From: Burkholderiaceae bacterium
GTDB lineage: Bacteria > Pseudomonadota > Gammaproteobacteria > Burkholderiales > Burkholderiaceae_C
NCBI GenBank assembly: GCA_031253795.1
Contig: JAIRVR010000075.1
Location: 1 to 47,590 of the forward strand
Reading direction: 5' to 3'
DNA length: 47,590 nt
The notes under the pieces: generated by a model
What the model saw: the letters and a program-made list of their open reading frames with translations, nothing else
Told to the model about the DNA's origin: nothing
The model's database searches: none
In this document: piece after piece, positions 42,667 to 47,590 of the stretch
How positions within the stretch are numbered: position 1 is the first letter of the stretch
How the letters are laid out: each line of letters begins with the position of its first letter
Program-made: the position numbers and the translations under genes

Positions 42667-43896
42667 ATGAGCAAAACGTCGCTGGATAAGTCGAAGATCA
42701 AGTTTCTGCTGCTGGAAGGCATCCATCCTTCCGCACTCGAAGTGCTGCGCAACGCGGGCTATACGAATGTGGAAGCCCTGACCGGCGCGCTGGAGGGCGA
42801 GGAGCTCAAGCGCAAGATCGCCGATGTGCACTTCGTGGGCATCCGCTCGCGCACCCAACTGACGTCCGACGTGTTCGCCGCCGCCCAGAAGCTGGTGGCC
42901 GTGGGCTGCTTTTGCATCGGCACCAACCAGGTGGACCTGGAAGCGGCGCGCGAGCGTGGCGTGGTGGTCTTCAACGCTCCCTATTCCAACACGCGCTCGG
43001 TGGCCGAGCTGGTGCTGGCCGAAGCTATTTTGCTGCTGCGCGGCATCCCTGCCAAGAATGCATCGGCCCATCGCGGCGGCTGGCTCAAGAGCGCCGAGAA
43101 CTCGTACGAAATCCGCGGCAAGACCCTGGGCATCGTGGGCTATGGCTCCATCGGCACCCAGCTGTCGGTGATGGCCGAGTCCGTGGGCATGCAGGTGCTC
43201 TTCCATGACGTGGCCACCAAGCTGCCGCTGGGCAACGCGCGCCAGGCCGCATCGCTGGCCGAACTGCTGGCCGCCAGCGACATCGTCACCCTGCATGTGC
43301 CCGAGCTGCCGTCCACCCAGTGGATGATCGGCGCCAAGGAAATCGCGGCCATGAAACCGGGCGCCATCCTGATCAATGCCTCGCGCGGCACCGTGGTGGA
43401 GATCGAACCGCTGGCCGAGGCCATCAAGGCCGGCAAGCTGCTGGGCGCCGCCATCGACGTGTTCCCCACCGAGCCGCGCAGCAACAAGGAGGAGTTCACC
43501 TCGCCGCTGCGTGGCCTGGACAACGTCATCCTCACCCCGCACGTGGGAGGCTCCACCATGGAGGCCCAGGCCAACATCGGCCTGGAAGTGGCTGAGAAAC
43601 TGGTCAAGTACAGCGACAACGGCACGACCACCTCGGCCGTGAACTTCCCCGAAGTGGCCCTGCCCGCCCACCCGGGTCAGAACCGCATCCTGCACGTGCA
43701 CCACAACCAGCCCGGCGTGCTGTCGGCCATCAACCAGGTGTTCGCCGAGAACGGCATCAACATCGCCGGCCAGTACCTGCGCACCGACGAGAAGGTGGGT
43801 TATGTGGTGATCGATCTGGCCGCCCAGTCGTCCAGCCTGGCCGTCGAAAAACTGACCCAGGTTCCCGGCACCATCCGCTGCCGCGTGCTGTTTTAA
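42667..43896 (+). CDS. serA: D-3-phosphoglycerate dehydrogenase
   Basis: ATG 42667 (GAGAGGG upstream) gives 409 residues, matching E. coli SerA (410). The NAD-binding motif is GIVGYGSIGTQ. NASRGTVVEIEPL and TPHVGGSTMEAQ carry the catalytic Arg/His neighbourhood, and a C-terminal ACT domain from about residue 338 includes HHNQPGVLSAINQVFAENGINI. It makes 3-phosphohydroxypyruvate in serine synthesis and the ACT domain normally mediates serine inhibition. An intergenic repeat begins just after its stop. Confidence 0.96.
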   Translation: MSKTSLDKSKIKFLLLEGIHPSALEVLRNAGYTNVEALTGALEGEELKRKIADVHFVGIRSRTQLTSDVFAAAQKLVAVGCFCIGTNQVDLEAARERGVVVFNAPYSNTRSVAELVLAEAILLLRGIPAKNASAHRGGWLKSAENSYEIRGKTLGIVGYGSIGTQLSVMAESVGMQVLFHDVATKLPLGNARQAASLAELLAASDIVTLHVPELPSTQWMIGAKEIAAMKPGAILINASRGTVVEIEPLAEAIKAGKLLGAAIDVFPTEPRSNKEEFTSPLRGLDNVILTPHVGGSTMEAQANIGLEVAEKLVKYSDNGTTTSAVNFPEVALPAHPGQNRILHVHHNQPGVLSAINQVFAENGINIAGQYLRTDEKVGYVVIDLAAQSSSLAVEKLTQVPGTIRCRVLF

Positions 43897-43898
43897 CC

Positions 43899-44022
43899 AC
43901 CCCCTGAGGCGCTGACGCGCCTTCCCCCTCTCTGCTCGCTTCGCAAGGGAGGGGGACGACACCCTCGGGGCGGGGCGGCGCGGCCGGCGTAGGCCCTTCC
44001 TCGGTGTCTCTGACCTTGGGCC
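43899..44022 (+). repeat. Dispersed intergenic repeat, copy C
   Basis: ACCCCCTGAGGCGCTGACGC, then CCTTCCCCCTCT, GGGAGGGGGACGACACCCTC and GGGGCGGGGCGGCGCGGCCG with the GGCCCTTCCTCGGTGTCTCT tail repeat the block order of copies A and B. It separates serA from the convergent HPP-CBS gene and may help stop both transcripts. Confidence 0.75.
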
Positions 44023-44047
44023 GCGCCAGTGGCGCAGGCCCGCCCAT

Positions 44048-45211
44048 TCAACGAGCGTTGAGCAACAACCGCATCAGGTCCGTGCGGGTGATCAGGCCGG
44101 TCAGCCGGCCTTCGTGCAGCACGGGGATGGCGGTCACGCTGTGCCGGGCCAGGGCGTCGAGCAACTGGCCCACGGGTGTCTCCTCGTCCACGCTGAGTTC
44201 AGGCGCATGAACCAGTTGGGGCAGTTCCGACAGACGGGGCGCGGCCCGGGCCTTGCCGGGCAGGCGCTGGCCCAGCCAGTTCAGCAGCGAAGGCTTCATC
44301 GCAGGCTCCACCGGGCGCAGCGGACTTATCCACAGCCACTCGAACAGCTCGGCGCGCGAGACCGTGCCGGCCAGGCCGCCTGAGGCATCGAGCACGGGCA
44401 GGCTCTTGACCGGGTGGGCCCGGAAAAGCGCCGCGACGGCCTGTACGTCATCGTTCAGCAGGCAGCTCACGGGCTTTCGCGTCATCAGCTGGGCGCAGCG
44501 CACGCCCTGCAGGCGCTGCTCGATGGCGGTTTCCTCGGCCGCGGCCAGCAGTTCGGCCAGGTCGTCGGCCTCCAGGTTGTTTTCCTGACCGAAGCGCAGC
44601 AGCAGCGCTTCGAGATCGGCATGGGACAGGCCCAGGCGCGAGGCCGGGCGTCGGCCGGCGTCGGTGGGCACGGTCCTGGGCGCGGCATCGGCATGATGGG
44701 GATAGCGCCGGCCCGTGGCGCGGTGGAACGCGGTGGCGGCCAGGACCAGGCCCAGGGTCATGGCGCCCACGGGCACCAGGGGCAGCATCCAGCCCGTGGC
44801 CAGGGAGGCCTTGGCATTGAGCACCGTCAGCAGGGCCATGGCACCGCCGGGCGGGTGCAGCGAGCGGGTCAGCAGCATGCAGCCGATGGCGCCTCCCACG
44901 GCCAGGGCCGGTGCCAGCTCGGGCGGGCTCCACTGCAGCACGAACAGGGCCCACAGGGCCGACACCGTATTGCCCGCGACACAGGACCAGGGCTGGGCCA
45001 GCGGGCTGGTGGGCACGGCGAACAGCAGCACGGCCGTGGCGCCCAGCGGCGCGAACAGGCGCAGCGGCAGGTCCCAGGTACCGGTGTGGGCCACCCAGAC
45101 CATGGCCGTGGCCAGCCCCATGCCCACGGTGGCGCCCATGACCACGCGCCACATGTCCGCGGGCGCGGGGCGCGGCACCACCGGCCCCCATGCTCTTGGT
45201 TTCCAGCCCAT
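44048..45211 (-). CDS. HPP-family membrane protein with two CBS domains
   Basis: ATG 45211 gives 387 residues (ATG 45265 would add 18). The N-terminal 160 residues hold four to five membrane helices of the HPP family, with TSPLAQPWSCVAGNTVSA and the name-giving motif RSLHPPGGAMALL. Two CBS domains form the C-terminal half (QLMTRKPVSCLLNDDVQAV and LSVDEETPVGQLL onwards), which usually bind adenine nucleotides and regulate the membrane part. HPP proteins of plants and cyanobacteria have been linked to nitrite transport; the role here is unknown. A NtrC-like palindrome lies about 95 bp upstream. Confidence 0.88.
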   Translation of the reverse strand: MGWKPRAWGPVVPRPAPADMWRVVMGATVGMGLATAMVWVAHTGTWDLPLRLFAPLGATAVLLFAVPTSPLAQPWSCVAGNTVSALWALFVLQWSPPELAPALAVGGAIGCMLLTRSLHPPGGAMALLTVLNAKASLATGWMLPLVPVGAMTLGLVLAATAFHRATGRRYPHHADAAPRTVPTDAGRRPASRLGLSHADLEALLLRFGQENNLEADDLAELLAAAEETAIEQRLQGVRCAQLMTRKPVSCLLNDDVQAVAALFRAHPVKSLPVLDASGGLAGTVSRAELFEWLWISPLRPVEPAMKPSLLNWLGQRLPGKARAAPRLSELPQLVHAPELSVDEETPVGQLLDALARHSVTAIPVLHEGRLTGLITRTDLMRLLLNAR

Positions 45212-45304
45212 TGCTTGTTGTCTCTGCCTGCCGGGCCCCGGGGCAGGGCCGCAAAAGCGCGCCATTGTAGGAAGCGGCGGCCCTCATGCTGGCAGCATGG
45301 GCTT

Positions 45305-45321
45305 TGCACTCTTTCGGTGCA
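45305..45321. promoter_or_regulatory. NtrC-like palindrome upstream of the HPP-CBS gene
   Basis: TGCAC-N7-GTGCA is a perfect match to the same core found before the porin-glnK-amtB operon. It lies 94 bp upstream of the HPP-CBS start on the minus strand. No sigma-54 promoter with correct 12-bp spacing was found between them, so its role is unproven. Confidence 0.4.
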
Positions 45322-45329
45322 GGGGTGGT

Positions 45330-46553
45330 TCAGTCCACCACGGCCTGGTACACGCCCTCGCGCATCACCCAGCGATAGGGAATGCGCTGGGCCATGGACT
45401 GCATCATGAGGATGGCGAACAGGTCTTCCTGCGGATCGACCCAGAAGAAGGTGCCGTAGATGCCGCTCCAGGAAAAGTCGCCCACGCTGCCGGGCAGCGG
45501 GTTCAGGCCCGGGGCCGTGCGCACCGCAAAGCCCAGGCCGAAGCCCTGTCCCACTTCGGGCGAGGGCAACTGGGCGCCGAAATAGGCCATGTCGGGGCCC
45601 ATGCGCACGCCGGCGGCCAGATGGTTGGACGTCATCAGTTCCACGGTCTTGCGCGAGACCAGGCGCACGCCGTCCAGCACGCCGCCATTGCGCCAGAACA
45701 GGCACAGGCGCGCATAGTCGGCCATGGTGGAGACCATGCCGCCTCCGCCCGATTCGAAAGCCAGGGCGCGCGTGACCGGGGGAATGGGCGGCATCTGGCG
45801 CTGGGGACCCTCGGGCTGGGGCCGCGCCGCGCGCGCGGCCTGGCTGTCGGGGGCATGAAAGCCCGTGTCCGGCAGGGCCAGGGGCTGGGTGATGTGCTCG
45901 CGCACGAACTGCCCCAGCGTCTGGCCGCTGACCACCTCGACCACGCGCCCCAGTACATCGGTGGACATGCCGTATTCCCAGGTATCGCCGGGCTGGGCCA
46001 CGAGGGGCAATTGGGCCAGCCGGGTGATGAACTCGGCATTGGTGAGCTTGCCGCCGAACAGGCCGGCCTCCAGGTACATCTTCTTGATGGGGTGCTCGGT
46101 GCCCGCGAATCCGTATGGAATGCCCGAGGTATGCCGCAGCAGGTCCTGCAGGGTGATGGGCCGCGCCAGGCGCGCGCGCTCCAGGCCCACGCGCAGGGCG
46201 GACAGTTCGGGCAGGTACTGCTCCACGGGCTCGATGAGGGACAGCCGGCCCCGCTCGGCCAGCATCATGACGGCCAGCGAGGTGATGGGCTTGCTCATGG
46301 AGGCGATGCGGAAAATGGCGTCGGGCCGCATGGCCGTGCCCGCCTCGGGATCCAGCAGGCCGAAGCTTTCCAGATAGGCCAGTTGGCCCCGCCGTGCCAC
46401 CAGGGCCACGGCCCCGGGGATGTCTCCCTGGTCCACGCCGCGCTGCAGCCGCGCCGACAGGCGCGCCAGGCGTTGGCTGCCCAGGCCCACGGCTTCAGGG
46501 GAATCGGCCCAGGGCAGGCCGGGGATGCGCAGGCGATCGGTGGTGGACGGCAT
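45330..46553 (-). CDS. Serine hydrolase, class C beta-lactamase/esterase family
   Basis: ATG 46553 (AGGAG 5 bp upstream) gives 407 residues. The catalytic S85-M-S-K88 motif lies in FRIASMSKPITSLAVMML. EYGMST is the YxN/S-like second motif, and a HTSGIPYGF segment is typical of the EstB/beta-lactamase-related group. There is no signal peptide, so it is probably a cytoplasmic esterase or peptidase rather than a resistance beta-lactamase. A Pro/Arg-rich loop (about residues 228-250) is an insert relative to the minimal fold. Confidence 0.9.
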   Translation of the reverse strand: MPSTTDRLRIPGLPWADSPEAVGLGSQRLARLSARLQRGVDQGDIPGAVALVARRGQLAYLESFGLLDPEAGTAMRPDAIFRIASMSKPITSLAVMMLAERGRLSLIEPVEQYLPELSALRVGLERARLARPITLQDLLRHTSGIPYGFAGTEHPIKKMYLEAGLFGGKLTNAEFITRLAQLPLVAQPGDTWEYGMSTDVLGRVVEVVSGQTLGQFVREHITQPLALPDTGFHAPDSQAARAARPQPEGPQRQMPPIPPVTRALAFESGGGGMVSTMADYARLCLFWRNGGVLDGVRLVSRKTVELMTSNHLAAGVRMGPDMAYFGAQLPSPEVGQGFGLGFAVRTAPGLNPLPGSVGDFSWSGIYGTFFWVDPQEDLFAILMMQSMAQRIPYRWVMREGVYQAVVD

Positions 46554-46641
46554 GGTGTCTCCTGGAGTGCGAAGTCCACGATTCTGGAGACTGGGCGGCA
46601 CGGACGCTGTTCAGTCCGGGACAGCCGGCGCTGCACGGGCG

Positions 46642-46668
46642 AAAAAAAGCCCGCCACGGAGGGCGGGC
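46642..46668 (-). terminator. Rho-independent terminator after gatB
   Basis: On the minus strand, GCCCGCC (46668-46662) pairs with GGCGGGC (46655-46649) around a 6-nt loop and is followed by seven T residues. It lies 20 bp after the gatB stop. Confidence 0.92.
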
Positions 46669-46687
46669 CGGGTCGAAAGCGCTGCGG

Positions 46688-47590
46688 TCAGGCCAGCTTG
46701 GCCTTCATCAGCTCATTGACCTGGGCCGGGTTGGCCTTGCCCTTGGAGGCCTTCATGACCTGGCCGACCAGGGCGTTGAAGGCCTTGTCCTTGCCGGCCT
46801 TGTACTGCTCGATATTGGCGGGATTGGCGGCGATCACCTCGTCGATGATCTTCTCCAGCGCGCCCGTGTCGTTCATCTGCTTGAGGCCCTTGGCCTCGAT
46901 GATGGCGTCCACCTCGCCGGCCTCACCCGTCCACAGGGCATCGAAGACCTGCTTGGCGGCGTTGTTGGAGATGGTTCCGTCGCCGATGCGGCCGATCAGC
47001 GCGGCCAGCTGGCCGCTGGAGACCTTGACGGCCTCCATGCCGATTTCCTCGGTGTTCAGGCGGCGCGAGATCTCGCCCATGATCCAGTTGCTGGCCAGCT
47101 TGGGCGCGTTGCAGGCGCGGGCCGTGTCCTCGAAGTAGGCGGCCATGGCCTGGCTTTGCGTCAGCGTGGTGGCGTCGTATTCGGGCAGGCCGTACTGCTC
47201 GACGAAGCGCGCGGCCATGGCGCGGGGCAGCTCGGGCATGTCGGCCTTGACCTGTTCCACCCACTCGGGCGCCACCACCAGGGGCGGCAGGTCGGGGTCG
47301 GGGAAGTAGCGGTAGTCGGCCGCATCTTCCTTGGTGCGCATGGAGCGCGTCTCGCCCGTGTCGGGGTCGAACAGCACGGTGGCCTGCTGGATGCGGCGGC
47401 CGTCCTCGATTTCCTCGATCTGCCAGCGGATCTCGTAGTCGATGGCCAGCTGCATGTTCTTGAAGCTGTTGAGGTTCTTGATCTCGCGGCGCGTGCCCAG
47501 CGGCTGGCCGGGCTTGCGCACGGAGACGTTGGCGTCGCAACGGAAGCTGCCTTCCTGCATGTTGCCGTCGCAGATGCCGATCCAGGTCAC
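46688..47590 (-). CDS. gatB: Aspartyl/glutamyl-tRNA amidotransferase subunit B, C-terminal part (5' cut)
   Basis: The frame is open to the window edge and 300 residues are visible out of about 480 expected. [37 protein letters not shown] and [23 protein letters not shown] are strong GatB signatures. The C-terminal tail domain ends in the [19 protein letters not shown] YqeY-like segment. GatCAB converts Glu-tRNA-Gln or Asp-tRNA-Asn to the amidated form. gatA and gatC would be expected further on, outside the window. Confidence 0.97.
   Translation of the reverse strand: MTWIGICDGNMQEGSFRCDANVSVRKPGQPLGTRREIKNLNSFKNMQLAIDYEIRWQIEEIEDGRRIQQATVLFDPDTGETRSMRTKEDAADYRYFPDPDLPPLVVAPEWVEQVKADMPELPRAMAARFVEQYGLPEYDATTLTQSQAMAAYFEDTARACNAPKLASNWIMGEISRRLNTEEIGMEAVKVSSGQLAALIGRIGDGTISNNAAKQVFDALWTGEAGEVDAIIEAKGLKQMNDTGALEKIIDEVIAANPANIEQYKAGKDKAFNALVGQVMKASKGKANPAQVNELMKAKLA

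Noticed and set aside
45240-45260. Sigma-54-like TGGCGCG...TTGC on the minus strand before the HPP-CBS gene
   Set aside because: The GG-to-GC spacing is 11 rather than 12, which sigma-54 rarely tolerates.
45330-46553. A beta-lactamase resistance gene
   Set aside because: The SxxK motif is present but there is no signal peptide, and the HTSGIPYGF and EYGMST context fits the esterase-like group.

Overview
The window is about 47.6 kb of very GC-rich, densely packed bacterial chromosome. Gene content points to a betaproteobacterium of the order Burkholderiales, probably family Comamonadaceae (Delftia/Comamonas/Acidovorax-like). The signs are a Bug-type periplasmic tricarboxylate-binding receptor, a TorF-like porin next to glnK-amtB, ilvE followed by a zf-CHCC protein and surface-polysaccharide genes, PntAa/PntAb/PntB transhydrogenase, and a short GC-rich intergenic repeat of a type I recall from Comamonadaceae. 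The genus is an inference. No phage, transposon, CRISPR array or rRNA is visible; there is one tRNA (initiator Met). Both ends cut genes: a MocR-type aminotransferase on the left and gatB on the right.

Layout. 1-3.7 kb: end of a MocR/aminotransferase gene, a MarR regulator, a Bug receptor and a sulfatase. 3.7-6.5 kb: a nitrogen-control operon (TorF-like porin, glnK, amtB) behind a well-formed sigma-54 promoter and NtrC-like palindromes. 6.6-9.9 kb: glycolate oxidase subunits glcE and glcF with a DUF1275 membrane protein between them and no glcD. 10-14 kb: ProQ/FinO RNA chaperone, AmiS/UreI channel, EamA exporter, lplT. 14-16.6 kb: alr, then a MarR regulator divergent from a siderophore-interacting ferric reductase, with two related operator palindromes between them. 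16.6-20.1 kb: tRNA-fMet, radA, a small membrane protein, ilvE, a zf-CHCC protein. 20.2-25.5 kb: a surface-polysaccharide module with an O-antigen-ligase-like protein, GT4 and GT2 transferases, and two related capsular-polysaccharide-type transferases at its two ends. 25.5-29.1 kb: histidine kinase/response regulator pair and an AmpG-like permease. 29.2-33.1 kb: AraC regulator, EamA transporter, M48 peptidase, glyoxalase-II-like hydrolase, double zinc ribbon protein. 33.2-37.6 kb: pntAa-pntAb-pntB, xth and pyrE. 37.6-43.9 kb: DUF4124 protein, PQQ glucose-type dehydrogenase, two small unknown proteins, nitroreductase, serA. 44-47.6 kb: HPP-CBS membrane protein, serine hydrolase, gatB.

The region is mostly ordinary core and accessory metabolism, and I found no convincing new multi-gene system. 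The most informative non-coding signals are the sigma-54/NtrC control region before the ammonium operon, a further NtrC-like palindrome upstream of the HPP-CBS gene, paired MarR operators, an unexplained intrinsic terminator upstream of pntAa, and three copies of a dispersed intergenic repeat, one of which separates a response regulator from its kinase.
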